Assembly (NCBI GenBank): GCA_010909165.1
Contig: VJWM01000116.1
Span: forward strand, 496,001-560,000
Reading direction: 5' to 3'
Origin: Anthoceros angustus
Taxonomy: Eukaryota; Streptophyta; Anthocerotopsida; Anthocerotales; Anthocerotaceae
DNA: 64,000 bases
Of the stretch, positions 46,340-59,400 are shown piece after piece. The notes below the pieces were generated by a model. The model made no database searches. It was not told the origin of the DNA and worked only from the letters and a program-made list of their open reading frames with translations. Made by a program: the position numbers and the translations under genes. How positions within the stretch are numbered: position 1 is the first letter of the stretch; every line of letters begins with the position of its first letter.

Positions 46340-48300
46340 ACAGACCCCAGAGCATACCGTCCATGATGGCAAGCTGTGACCTGCGTGTCTCTTCCACGGT
46401 GCCTTGTGAGACCCCCAAAAGTCCAGATTGTGGGAGGCGGGCATCTCTCGATCCGCCAAGGACCTCCATACTGCAGCCCCACGAGTCCGGGGCTGGGCCT
46501 CTGGACCTAATCGGAGTCCCTTTAGGGTCCCGAAAGTGTGGAGGTCAGGAGCCTCACCTCCTTGGCCTCTGGCCGCCACTTTATTCGCCTCTTAGTCACG
46601 GGGCTCGGAGGGTGAGGGTTGGAGCCCCCTTGCCTCCTGTCGACATGTGACTGGCCCCTGTGGGGTTGCCGGTGACTTCCCTGCTCCTGAGCGGCTTCCC
46701 TTCGCCTTCCGCCTCACCTCTTGCCACTCATTGGGTGGTGGGTAAGGTACAGGCCGTCAGGTCGCCAGGTGGCACGCCTCTTCCTTGGGTGCCCCGGGCG
46801 AGTTCTGCCGGGCTCATCGGGTTGGGTGGTGGTGGCACTGCCGGTAGTCTCTCCCGCCCCACCTTTGGCTGCGCTCGGTGGGGCACAGAGAGGGAAGCGG
46901 GATATCTTCCACACTTCCCTAGGTGGTGAGGGGTCCGCTCATGGGCGGGTCGTATCCTCGATCTCCTCCTCCGGACCTGGCCTCTAGGGGCCTGCCTCTA
47001 CCGGCGCCTTGCCTGCGCTGTAGGGCCAACCCTTCGAGCGCCCCGCTTCTTCTTCCCCTCCTTCGAGGAAGTCGTAATGTCCCCACACATGGATCATGGG
47101 ATAGTCACGGAGGTGGCCGCACTCGGCCATGGGGCCTCTGGCCGAACTGGCGAAGATATGATCCTTCCCGCCGCCTCTTGCCTCGCAGCAATGCGGGAAC
47201 ACTAAATCACCAAGGTGATCCACCTTGGTGAGCAAGTTCCGGATAATGATCCGGGCCATTGCCTCACCCTCCGTCTGTTGCCGGTCCGACATCAACCAAA
47301 TTGGTCATGCCTGGCCAGACGCCGGCCGCCTTCTATCTTTCCCCGCCTGAGGGTTCCGACTACGCCCCCGATCTTCTCGTCACGGCCGCCTCAGACCTCT
47401 CCAAGGTCCACCTCCTCGGGATCCTCCGGAGGTTCTTGATCCTCCGGAGGTTCTTGGATCGAACCTCCTGCTGGCCGCCAACATCTTAGGCGAACTCCTG
47501 GACTAGGGTGACATCTTGTCAAATGTCCAGATGCCGGAACACGCCTAGGTACCACTCTTGACCAATCCTCCGCCTCCTCCGGCCGGCCCAAAGTCCGGAT
47601 GGCCGGGTGACAATGCGCTCTACGAGTTCCATGGCGCCCATACCTGTGACCTTCTTGGGTCCCATCGCCTTCTTCTCCTTACTCCAGCAGCGGATTGTAG
47701 GATCGGCGCGATCGCCCTCTTGACTGCGTTGGCTCCAGCCCCAGCGGTGAGCAGCGAGTGCTGGCGTTCGGAGATAGCGCCGGGCGAGGTTGCAGGCCTG
47801 TACGGGTGTCTAAAGTCGCACGATGACCCTCCTCGGCCCTGTGGCCCAGGGAGTAAATTGGGCGAGGTGCCTTCCACATCGTGCTTGCGGAGGTGCATGG
47901 CACTGCAGCCTTACGCCGCCAGCGTGCCTCGGCCTTCTGTTGGCCTTGCGGTCCATGGCGTGAATACACCTTATAGCGCCCCAACTCCCCAGTCTGGCTG
48001 CTGCACCCAGAGCCTCCATTCGGGGCCATCACGTGGCGCCGCTTCGAATCGACTTCACTAAATTGCTTTCCTGGCGTACTTATCCTGTTTGACCGGAGTG
48101 GGGTCCGGACTTATCCGATACCCGGTGGCGATGGGCTCGTCGTGGTGGTGCAGGGGTCCGTTACCCTCGGGGTCGTTACCACTCAGTCCGGAGTACACTC
48201 GAACCAGGTCACGGAGGTCAGGTCTTATTCCTCCTTTCCGCCTTATTTTACTCTTGGACCTCGAAAAAAACAAACCCAACTTATTCCTAACCCCAAAGAA
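46340..48300 (-). repeat. Right arm of a ~2-kb inverted repeat
   Basis: Inverted partner of 41480-43480, separated by about 2.9 kb that holds the two direct repeats. It leads directly into the Gypsy pol fragment. Confidence 0.75.
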
Positions 48301-48387
48301 GTGGTAGCCCTACATCTTGTGGCGTGTTTACGAGGCCTATCGTTTACTGTGATGGGACAAGCTTTTGATCTAAACTGCTTGTAGTGG

Positions 48388-48906
48388 TTGATCAACGTAG
48401 GGCTAGCAACGCAAGTAGTCACATGTCGTTCAGGAGGCAAAGGGCATCTACAGGTGTCGGGCGGAAAGGTGGATCGTCCATCTAACGTTATCAAAGAAAG
48501 TTGCGCAGCAGTTGATGTGAAGGCAAGCTTTAAGGACGTCAGTGAGAAGGAATCAAAGGCCAAACATACTTGGCAGATATGTGGAGACTTGGCTGAGGAG
48601 GATCAGCAGAGAATTACCGGCATGTTAGAAAAGAATCGACAAGCATTTGCATTCAGCTGGGAGGAGCTGGGAAGATATGATCGCATAAAATTCAGAATTG
48701 GCAACACCACGATTGAGCCAGTATTAAGAAGAAGACACAAACTCAGTCCCTCAAAATGGGACATTGTAGACAAGCGACAAGAGTTGGAGCGATGTTTGAT
48801 CAGAAGTCGACTTCTCAGATGTCTGCTGACCTGGTTGCCACTCAAAAGCAACAATATTTTGGAGAGTCAAGATTGGATTCAAGAAAAGGAAGTCTTCCTT
48901 CACTAA
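48388..48906 (+). pseudogene. Gypsy-type pol fragment (N-terminal side of reverse transcriptase)
   Basis: A 172-codon frame. LAEEDQQRITGMLEKNRQAFAFSWEELGRY corresponds to the stretch before the Gypsy reverse transcriptase core (usually '...LLREFxDVFAWSyeEL'). It continues with a degraded QRxYRLNPK-like segment (RRHKLSPSKWDIVDK). The catalytic part is missing. It probably belongs to the element that left the flanking inverted and direct repeats. Confidence 0.7.
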
Positions 48907-49690
48907 ATTTGGGTTTATGAAGATGTGTGGAGAAGGCGGGAAAACTTGAGCAGCAAAGAGGGCTTCTCTATTCAATTTTGAGTAGGACTTTAAGAGGCAC
49001 GCCGACATTCATTGATGGTGGTGTGGAGTTGGTAAACCACTTTCAATAACAGCGATAGGACATTAAATTCCTGTATCTTAAGATAGCCAAAATTGAGTTT
49101 CCCAATATTGTCTGGATATGGAGATACCCAAATTAGACTAGAAAATAGTATCTTATGTGATTTGATGTGGTGGATCCAAATCCCTACAATGTCTTGACAA
49201 AGAACTCATGTGATTTTTTTCTTTCAAACATGGTAGAATCTTGCTTGATAGAGAAAAAATTCTGATCACTGCATAGTGGTGAGGTACAGTCTCATAGACC
49301 AGCTGGTGAGGTATCAAATCCGGGCATGGGTGGCGGCTCGAGAGATATGATAAGCGTGTTCACGTTAAAGAAATTAGCCAGTGTGACGTTGTCTTGAGAA
49401 AGAAGTTCTATGCTTTGATAAATTAAGTCATGGAATGATCTTCATTGATGAAGGGAAACAAAAACATTATCAAGTTTGTTCTCATTGTTCGCAATCAAAA
49501 CTGCATATTGACCTAACCGGCATACAAACTTAATCTTCATACTACAATAGTTTGTTGTTTATCATGACAGTCCATCCAAACTATGCAAATCCACAAACTT
49601 ACATCCTCCAACTTGCCAGATACCTAAGTTATCCCAAGTGTGCAAAACGAAAGATTTCATACCCAACCTAGGTGCATTATATCATAAGAT
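48907..49690. other. Spacer, nothing recognised
   Basis: AT-rich sequence between the Gypsy fragment and the 3' end of the LINE, probably decayed Gypsy internal sequence. No open frame of note. Confidence 0.4.
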
Positions 49691-50744
49691 ATCTAAAATA
49701 TGACAATGGAGACTTTATTAAAAAGAAGAGATGGGAAAACCCATCTACTCCGAACCTAAGGAGGACAACCGACTAAAAGGACAAGAGCTAGGAGGCTAGC
49801 CCCTACGAATGCCAACCCCGAAGCTTCCTATCGTCCCGATTATGTCATGGTCCGAGATGAGGAAAGGCCTACCTACAATGCTCGAAAAATCTTCAAGTCC
49901 ACATCTGCGCGTGGGAGCGCTCACCCTCGACTAGGGCCACACCACTGGGACCTCCGCTCCCCATGAAGGGAGCGAAGTTGAGTGGGGGATAAATCGGAGG
50001 GACATGAGGCCGAATCTCAATGGATCGTAGCAGCAAGGCTACTTTGCCACGTACAATACCTCGTCCCAAAATTAAGTCGTCTGCAAAGGATTTGACTCCC
50101 CGTTCGACTGGAATTGCAATTCAAAGCGCCTGCGTACGGCGCTGCCAATGATGCCACGTCTCTTGCACTCATTGCCGTCCTGTACATAGCATTGGCGAGC
50201 GCCCTCTACAACGCGATGGTGTAAATAGCATTGGCCAGCGCCCTCTGCAAGGCGATGGATACCTGCTATCGAAAGAAAGCCATCACCGAGGAAAGAGGGA
50301 GACCCACCCGGTTCCGACCATTATGATAGGCTTTAGTACAATCATTAATAAGTGGGGAAAAATCCTTGTAAAATATGTAACGCTTAGAACTTTCATATTT
50401 ATATTTTAGAACTTAGAAGTAGATTTTTTTTAATTTGGTATTTTGAAAATAAATCAAAACAACCCCGGGGGAGAAATCTTCAGCAAGGGTTCTGATTCCC
50501 CTATGTTACACATCGTATCATCCCAGCAGGAGGAGACTTTACTCTTCTCGAGGTCATCGATGCGTGCCTAGATACCATCGCCAGTTATGTGGGACTTGGG
50601 AAGAACTCCCTCACCCACTAAAACTCCCCACCTTTACCTTTGCCGAAATAAGGGCTACCATACATTCTTCGTCGGCTCAATAAAATCGCCATCTTGAACC
50701 TCGTCCCAAACCACTGTCTCCCCAACCCCTAACAGATCGTTGCC

Positions 50745-51182
50745 TCAGAACGCGTGCACTCCCAGGGAAGGTCTTGCATCCTTCCAATAGGACTGCCCCC
50801 AAGATGATGATTTGAATTCATCCCGAGTCACCCTTATAGGCGGCCAGTATGTACCTCCATGAGGAAAAAGAGCCACAGATGACCGGTGTCCCCTTTCTTC
50901 AAGGCGTGACCCGGCGCGGACCCTCAGAACCCCTAAGAGAACAACTACTTTATCCTCACCCCTCCACTCGAAAAATCGGGAACTGTTGCGACTTTGCGAA
51001 TGAGCTCTCCCATAATCCTCACCTCGGAGGGCGTGGTTGCACTCAAGAAGAAGATGTGCTAAAGATTTCCCCACGATCTGCATTGCGCAGAGGCGATTCA
51101 AGGTGTGTTCGGAGGCACCACCCCAAGCCGAATAGCGTGACATGAGCCCTGTTCTAGCTTTGAATGACATGAGTAGCTGCAT
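50745..51182 (-). pseudogene. LINE ORF2 C-terminal region (zf-RVT-like)
   Basis: The stretch ARTGLMSRYSAWGG followed by LAHLLLECNHALR matches the end of plant LINE ORF2 (RTGHxxxR...HxLxxC). The first pair of cysteines seems lost. Confidence 0.65.
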
Positions 51183-51827
51183 GGGAACATCAGCTGGCGA
51201 AGCTGTGAGATAAACCGCAAGCGGAAACCCCTTTGGACATACAAAACCAGATGGTACTACTATTCGTTTGAGTTGGCTCCGAGCGACCGCGACAAAAGCG
51301 GTTTAAGGTGTGACTCAAGACCCTCAAACCTCTCGGGCGAGCCCCAAATCCGTTCACCCTCTTACGCGGGTGTGTGTTTGTGTCTCTTACGATGGGGTCG
51401 GTACTTGAAGAGGTCTCCAACATAGGAAGAGTGTCGGAATTTAAAGAAGGCTCGGGCCTTGACACCAGTAGGCAAAAGGAGTAACCCCAAGCTCACATAG
51501 AGGACCGTGACCACGGTGGAAGCACACAGTTTCAATTATCCACACAGCGCCTTGTGTACGAGGGCCCCTGCTTCTTCGCCCCAATAAACCCCAAAAGTTC
51601 GGCTCCATGAAAGCATCTTTGGTAAAATGACGGGCCTTGATATTGAGACCCGAATGCGGTGGGAATCCTGATTTGAGAAGCGTGTTTATACGAAGAGAGG
51701 ATCACGGGTCCCAGGTGCGAACGATCACTGGATGATAGTTTTCGGGGACAAACTTTCATCAATCGATGAATCGTATATTACATCAAGGAACCGCACCAAC
51801 AACATAGGTGTCATCAAAATCCTGAAT

Positions 51828-52634
51828 CTATTGGGGGCTGCCATGCCACACCGAAACACCACATTTGTTGATGCCGAAAGCCATACCCCATTGCAGAGCC
51901 CACGCGGACAGGTGGTCTAGAGTCCTCTGCAACTCGGTCGGCGATTCACCCAATACTAGAAGATCGTCCGCATAAAGGAGGGCATCCAGATTGTACGGCA
52001 TCCCAGGGACCTCCACACCAACTGGGGAGAAAGTCGCATGGGATACCGGTCTCACTAACTTTGGCGACACGAATAGGTCGTTGATAAAAACATTGAATAG
52101 ACAGGGGGAGGCGGGGCATCCTTGTCGTAACCCGCAAAGGACATCAAAGGGTTCGGAGGTATCTTCCCCGATTCTAACCCTCATTCGGGCCGAGGCGTAC
52201 AGGGCCCGGAAGAATGTGAGGGCCGACCCATGCACCCTGGCTCTCTCCAGCTTATAAAACAATGCCTCGTGGGGCACCGTGTCATAGGCTTTTCGGAAGT
52301 CAATATAGGCCACATAAGTCGGGAGCCCAACGTTCCTCCTACGTCCTGCCACCTCCATAGCTGAGACCACTTGCGCCATACGCTCATTTCTTGGCCGGAA
52401 ACCTGCTTGACCCGGGTGAAAGAAGTTGGCACTCTCCAGCTGAACCTGCACTCTGGTAATGATGATCTTGGTAGCAATTTTGAGGGCCACGGATATGAGG
52501 GCAATGCCTCTATAGTTATCTGGCAGAGTCATATCTCCCTTTTTCCTGATGCAGACCACGTTAGCCGTATTGATATGGGCAGGGATGGGATGGAGCCACA
52601 CCTCATTGACATACCGGAGGAAAGCAATGCCCAT
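51828..52634 (-). pseudogene. LINE reverse transcriptase core
   Basis: 268 codons open without interruption. They show NYRGIALISVALKIATKIII, QAGFRPRNERMAQV, AYIDFRKAYDTVPHEAL (first catalytic Asp), GLRQGCPASPCLFNVFINDL and LLYADDLLVLGES with the YADD active site. Upstream, EVRKAAPNVPHRAPGAGIPG (about 52690-52750) in a different frame is the expected preceding motif. The core looks intact, but the whole ORF2 is not. Confidence 0.88.
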
Positions 52635-53249
52635 CTTGATTTAGGTGCAGAACCACCCGCACGGCCTTTGTCAGTAGCGGGATTGAAACGGCCGGGGATA
52701 CCGGCCCCCGGGGCCCTATGTGGGACATTTGGTGCGGCCTTGCGAACCTCTCCCCAGCGAATGGGGCATTGATCCTGGAAGGGGTCAGCCGTGAGAGGTG
52801 GGAGAGGAGGCAAGGTTTGTCGCACCCCAACAAGCTTCCGATAATGTTGTAACAGCGTTCATAATGGCAGCTCCGTGACACTGCATCTTCATCATGCATG
52901 GGCAACTTAGAACCCCATGGACCTTTTTTCCGGGTCCTGCAGCCATCTCCACGAGGGACATGATCTGCGCATCCGCGAGCTTTGTCCCAATCGGATGGAT
53001 TTGAGGCTGGGCCTTGCCCTCACCCGAGAGAGTGCAAACTCTCTTCTAGATCCGACCACGAATCATGAAGTTTTCTTATCCACCAGTCTTGCGACCTTGA
53101 GGTTGTAAGCCGCTTTCGTTGTTTTATGAGTCTTTTAACTCCTCTGAGGTGGGGGCCGAGGAGGCGGGGTGGGCTTGGGGCGGTTTAATCCCAAGTTACG
53201 TGGCAATGGAGTTGGAGAGGTCGAAAAGGTCCTCCCCTTCGGTCCACCA

Positions 53250-53976
53250 GGCCTCCCACGATTATCGCTCAAAATGGTATCTCTGTGCGTGGTCTTCTTG
53301 ACCACCACCGGGAAGGGGCGGGAGAAGGGGCTTTGGGGGCCAGACAACTGAAGGACACTTGAAGGGGCCAGTGGTCAGAGAGATCGCACGACTTCCGCAC
53401 ACGGGGACGTGTGAGTTTGGAGCGGGCACATTCATTAACCATAGATGGTCGACAGGGACTTAGGGACCCCATTTTGAATGAACGTGGCGGGTCCCAAGGC
53501 CGTAAACGGCGAGGGTAGGCGGATGAAGTCCCACTTGTCAATGTCATTACAAGGTGTGTTGAAGTCTCCCATAATGAGCGTTGGGCTGGGAAAAATCCCA
53601 AGAGTTCTCGAAGTCGGTGATCTCCTTCGAGCTATTCGAGCATCACGGTGTCGGCGTTGCGGGACATATATAGAAACAAGCCAAGGATAGATCCGTCGAC
53701 CCCCAGCGACTGGGCAACACCGAATAGGGGCTAGGAATCCCAAGGGGCCACTTTCGAAGTGGACACTACCAAAGCAAGGCCACGTGCACCAATGAGAGAG
53801 GGATTGTCAGTGCTAGAGATCGTCTCAAACCCCGAGAACTCAAGAGGCCAGTGGCCATTTGCTACCCGGGTTTCTTGCAAAGCCAAGATACCCATTTGGC
53901 TCATGAGTTCCCTGCGCTTGTGACGAACTCCGTTTATGTTCCAAAAGGCAAATCGGAGACTAGGGGAAGGGGCCAA
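53250..53976 (-). pseudogene. LINE endonuclease domain
   Basis: Starts near MAPSPSLRFAFWNINGV, the usual beginning of the exonuclease/endonuclease/phosphatase fold, followed by ILALQETRVANGHWPLEFSG with the catalytic Glu of the LQET motif. Further pieces in another frame include LIMGDFNTPCNDIDKWDF (about 53510-53580), the GDFN motif. The frame breaks between them near 53735. Confidence 0.8.
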
Positions 53977-54200
53977 AGCAAAAGGGTCCTTTCGTAGTCG
54001 GAGTGCATAGGGGACATGAGGTTTAACCGAAGGCGCGACCTAGGATCGACTTCATCCACCGTGAGGGCCCCAATCCGGTGGAAATCCTAAGGAAAATGTC
54101 AAACCTCGTCCTACACTCCTCCTCTGTCTTGGTCTCCGAAACCCGGTCCCACTTCACAATGTTTTGCATGACCAGTTGGTAGAATGGCGGCGGTGGGGAA

Positions 54201-56474
54201 AGCGACGCAGTAGCCCCTAGCGCCCCAAATGCACACCTAGGTAATACTTAGGAAAACGGGGGCAAATGGGTGCAGGAGTAAAAGGCGCCATGGCGTGGGG
54301 GTCTCGAATATAACGGTCACAAAGGGTCCGAAAATCGAGATTGCGGCTAACTCGACACGTGAAAAGGGCCGATGTTGCTTCCCCAACTCCAGAGCAGTAG
54401 AGGACCGCGGGGCAACACCGCCTACCCTTAAACTACTAGTAAGAGACTTTGCAACTTCGAATTACCGGGACCGCCACGGGGAGGCGTCTCTCAACAAGGC
54501 ACGTAGCATATGTCTTGTTTTTTGGTCTTAGAAATAGATGAAGGAAAAAGAGAATGGAACAAGGTGTGGTGTGCTAGAGCTTTGGGAAATAAGAAGTGAT
54601 ATATGCAAATACGTATGTATCTTGCGAGAAGATGCAAGGGGAAGTACGGGCGGAAGTAGAGTATCCAGTAGCACACGTCCAGGTGTGCGTATCGTACCAC
54701 AAGAGAGATGCGAGAGTGAGGCTTATGTGGTGGGGGCACTTGCTATTAGGAGCCACCAGTGGGAACGTGGTATTTATAGAGGCAGTGAAAGTGGGGCGCC
54801 GCAGTTTGAATGGGTACGAGATTTTATTAGACCGGGTCAGTAGTCAGTACAGTACACAGTATCGTAAGCCGCGGGAGTCGGAGGAGTAGGAGTAGGAGTC
54901 GGAGACGGGAAGCCGAACCCAGAGTGGCTGGCGGGTGGAATTCGAAGCTGCGTCACCCGCCTGGCACATGAGGCGCCGCAGGTGGTGTCAGCAGAAGCAG
55001 AAGCAGAAGTAGCCAGGCAACACTGCCAGCCAGCCAGCCAGCCACCAGCAACCAGCCGGCAACAATCATTCGTCTATCGCTTTGTCCTCTGCACTGCCAC
55101 TGCACCGATGCTGCTGCAAGCGGCACTGTAGCGCGATCGGCCTCTGCCTGCCGATCAGCATTGGTCGTGCTGCTGCTCGCAGCAGCGAAGGCGGGACAGC
55201 GAAATGCGACCGGAAGAAGCCCGGGCCCTGAGAGCGATGCCTTTCCCTGTCAGCGATGGTGAAAGTGAAGGTGAAAAGGGAGCTGGAGCCTGAAGCGCCT
55301 GCCTGCATGGAGGCGAGGAAAGCTGTTTTGTTGCAGAAGAGTGTGCTGCTGCTACAGTGCGCCTGCCTGCGGTGATGCTACAGCGGCCGCTCCTTCTCTT
55401 GCTGCTGCTGCTGCTGCTGCAGTGAGGAAAGGGTAAAGTTAGTGCGCACTGCACGGCGGGGGCAAATTTCTTGCTGCTGCACTGTTGTGTCTGTGGAAGT
55501 AGTAGGTGGCTGTGGTACAGCGCTGGGGCCCGGGGCTGTGCCGCGTGATTACCGCTGCTGGTGTTGGGGCTTATCCCCGCGTGCTAAGCATGGTTGCAAG
55601 AAAGCAAGGCATTGTGTGATGCGGGATGGAGGTGGTCTCTGGCTGAGGCAGGCGAAGGAATTCGCGCTCTGCTCAGTGTGGAATTGAACAGTGCTGACAG
55701 CGAGGAAGGGCGTGGCGGGGGCTGGCCCGGTGCACAGCTGCGCGGTGAGTACGGGCAGCTGCGGGGTCGGGGCTGGCGGATCCGAAGGCTGCTTCGCGGA
55801 AGGCAAGAATTCGGTGAGCGCGGACGCTTGCATGCGTGCAATCTGCTGCCGTGGAAAAAGTTTTCTGATCGGTGACGTCTCCTACCACTTTCTGGCGCGC
55901 TCCCCGGGCCTGGATCGGATGCTGTTCTGCGTGTCGGTTTGGTATCGGGAGAGACTCGAGCGTCGGCGCTGACCGGTCGCGTGCTGGTGGAGCAGCAGGA
56001 TGCGCCCGCCGGATGACGCCGTGTGTGACGGAGGACGAGATCTGGCTTGCGGACGAGGTGTTAGTAAAGTGCTCGATGGGAATGTGGCGAACGTGGGGAT
56101 GCATGGCAGTGAGTTTCGATGGCGGGGGGCGTATGTTTTCTTGTGAGACCGGTGACCGCGTTGCCTGTCTTAAGTTCGCCAATTCTTCGTGGCATGGAGC
56201 CTGGTGTCCAGCGAAGGCACAGCCATCGGGCTGGATTGCTGACTCGTTTCCAAGACTGGGAGCATCTGGAGCAACGTAGGAGTAGCTTAAACATTTTTTA
56301 GCAAATATTGCTGGCTTTTCGGTTGATGCATTGGAGCTCCAATCTGGCGCACTGCACAATTGCGTTGGAGAATCAGCATTGCAGTACACAGGGCTCTGCT
56401 AGTTATATGGCCACAGTCATTGTGATGGTTTTAGGTCACATTGTTTGTTGAAGGAAGACTCAGGTTTATCCTTT
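54201..56474. other. Upstream region and leader of the LRR receptor gene
   Basis: No gene recognised. It has GA-rich and 'ccag' simple repeats (about 54870-54900 and 55019-55044) and many CTG/CAG clusters, including an uninterrupted (CTG)6 at 55402-55419. The transcript leader of the receptor gene probably starts somewhere in 55-56.4 kb; several short upstream ATG frames would then precede the main start. Confidence 0.45.
55402..55419 (+). repeat. (CTG)6 microsatellite
   Basis: Six uninterrupted CTG units in the presumed promoter or leader of the LRR receptor gene, with more GCTGCTG clusters nearby. Confidence 0.85.
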
Positions 56475-59400
56475 ATGTTGATGGGAAAGGAGAACTCCTG
56501 GTTACGATGGTTCCTGCTTTTGTATCAGCTGCTTTTCCTCCTTGCAGCGTGTTGCGCACAGGGAAATGCTCCTGCTCCTGGCGCTTCGCTATTAGTAGCA
56601 GACACTCAGGAGGCAGAGGCCATGCTCAGTCTCAGGTGGGATTTGCATATCAAGGAACGGCAGTGGTCAAAGCACATTGATCCGTGCTACAACTGGACCG
56701 GCGTAACTTGCGATTCCCAGGGGCATGTGGTGGGAATCAACCTCACAGGACTGGTCAGGAACCTTCTTGGCCGAGCCAACGCCTCGTTTGCTCTCGATGC
56801 TCTTCAAAGACTTCCGTTCTTGCAGAGCTTCAATGCTTCTGGATTCACTCTCCGGGGGACCTTCCCTGACTGGTTTGGGAGGTTGGGGTCCCTGGTTCTC
56901 GTGGATTTTACTTCCACATCTGTGAATGGGACCATTCCTGCTTCTTTTGGGAATTTGACAAATGTCACTATTATGGCATTAGCTGACAACAATCTCAATG
57001 GACCAATCCCTCCCTCATTAGGGAATCTGGTTGGTATTAAAACTCTTAACCTATCTCTTAATGGTCTTACTGGAGAAGTCCCGGCCACTTTAGAGGATGC
57101 GAGAAACTTATCAGTGCTGGATCTATCAGGCAACCAGTTGGAGGGATTATTGCTGGAGACAATCACGAAGTTTTCTCAGATACAGGAACTACACCTTGGA
57201 GGCAACCGCTTCAGAGGCAACATTCCTGCAGAGATTGGGAACCTGGTTGCTTTGGTCAATTTGGATTTGAGTTCGAATGCTTTCTTTGGCCCTTGTCCTC
57301 AAGAGCTGGGAAAGCTCGTGAATCTTCACAGCCTTGATCTGTCAAGCAACTTTTTGAATGGCAGCATCCCTGACTTAGGAGCCTTGGACAGCCTTTCTGT
57401 CATGGACCTTTCCTATAATAATTTTACAGGGACCTTACCGCTGAACTTTTCAGCCCCGGCAAATGTTCAAAGCATATTGTTGTCACACAATCTAATGTAT
57501 GGACCTATTCCTGGCCTGCTTTTAAGTACTCCAAGCCTATCTCTGCTGAACATATCTAGCAATTACTTCGACGGCGACTTGCCTCTGACGAACTCTGTAG
57601 AGTCCTTTCTCTATGATGATAACTGTTTAGCAGGTGCACCAGGGCAGCGGTCTTTGACTGATTGTCAGTCATTTTACATGGGGGTAGGGACTGTTCCGGA
57701 TAATCCTCAATCCACTGGCCCCTTATTTCCACCGCCAAGTGGCAAACATAGCAAGCGTTTGAAAGCTGCAACCTTAATTGGAGTCGCTTCAGGGATAGCT
57801 GTGATTGCTATCATTATCACTTTGCTTTTGTTCTACTTGAGGTATGAGAGGAGATCGAATGCTGGTAAGGAAGTTGATCATATTAGTGATAGGGGACAAG
57901 GAGCCCTGTCAAGAGCTGTGGCAGGGATGACCAAGGGAGAAACATTCTCGTATGCTGAGCTGCAGAGGGCTACCCAGCACTTTAGTGCAGCGAATTTGAT
58001 CACTGAAGGCCACTCAGGCGATCTATACAAGGGCTTCCTGGATGAGGGTGCACCAATAGTTGTGAAGCGAGTGAACTTCAGCAGAAACAAGAGGGAGGGG
58101 TTTGTTGCGGAGCTTGAGCTTTTCCGCAAAGCTTCACACACAAGACTCATTCCTCTTATTGGACACTGTCTTGAAAGAGAGGATGAGAAGTTCCTTGTTT
58201 ACAAATTCATGCCCAATAGTGATTTAGGTTATGCCCTGCACAGAAAGGGCAGCCCTAGTCCACCAGGAGATTCAGTGCAGTCGTTGGACTGGATAACTCG
58301 CCTGAAAATTGCACTCGGAGCTGCTGAGGGTCTGGCATACTTGCATCATGAATGCTCTCCAGCATTCGTTCACAGGTAATACTCAGCTTGCTAATCCAAG
58401 ACATGTCATAAGGCTCTTCCTCTTGTGTAGATAGCAGATTTGGTACTTGTGCTTATCTGCTGATGGGAATCTGTGTCTGGCAGGGACATTAAGGCCAGTA
58501 GCATACTGCTAGATGACAAGTTTGAAGTGAGGCTTGGAAGCCTGAGCGAAGCTTGTCCACAGCAAAGGGAGTCCCATTCTAGGCGAATATCACAGCTATT
58601 TCGTATATCGCAGTAAGTCTGTTGGTTTCTGCAATAGGCTCATAAACAAGGTGCGGTTTTGCCTGTTCTCGAGGATAGGGGACAAGTTTTGCAACTGATT
58701 GCAGTATCTTGAGAGGAATGGGACATACGATGCGGGATAGAAATGCAGTGGCCTGTTCATTATAGTTTCTTTCAAATACTGACTGTTTGTGTTGATTTCG
58801 TTTGGATTACAGATCAGCCAAACAAGGTGATCCAGGTGTGTACAATTTTGGTTGGTTTTCATATACTACAGAGGAAGTGTGTTCTTTAGGATCCTTTCTG
58901 ATATAAAATTATGCTCTGCAGGAATCCCTGTTCCATCATGTTCTTATGATGTTTTCTGCTTCGGGAAAGTTCTGCTAGAGCTTGTTTCTGGAAACCTTGG
59001 TATCAGCTGTTCAGAGGAGGGGATTGATGCATGGCTTGAATGGGCTCTACCTCTTATTAACCCCGACGACAAGGATTCCATCTTAAAGCTGCTAGACCCG
59101 TCTCTGAAAGTAGAGGAAGACCTGCTGGAGGAGGTCTGGGCCATGGGAATCATAGCAAAGTCCTGCCTTCACCCAAGGCCCTCAAAGAGACCCAACATGC
59201 GTCATATATCCAAGGCTTTGGAGAATCCTTCACGAGTGGTTAGAGAAGACAATGGCAGCGGCAGAATCAGAGCTTCTCCCCGGAGCTCACGCAGTGGAAT
59301 CTTCTTTGAGAGTTGGCGGCATAGCTCATCTGAAACTGTTATCATCCCAGGTACTCTCAGGGAAGAGTACTCTGTAGAGATCAATCCTAGATACACAACA

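Larger units (their letters stand above)
49700..54200 (-). mobile_element. L1-type non-LTR retrotransposon (LINE)
   Basis: On the minus strand the order is apurinic endonuclease (53976-53250), reverse transcriptase (52830-51830), C-terminal zf-RVT-like region (51180-50745) and a 3' end near 49700 whose sense strand carries AATAAAG close to the end. This is the standard plant L1 layout. Several frameshifts and stops interrupt ORF2. ORF1 was not recognised and the 5' end near 54200 is approximate. No target duplication identified. Confidence 0.8.

Noticed and set aside
22115-48300. CRISPR array, operon or bacterial contamination as explanation for the methyltransferase
   Set aside because: No regular short direct repeats with spacers, intron-like interruptions are present, and the flanks are plant-type Copia, Gypsy and LINE sequence.
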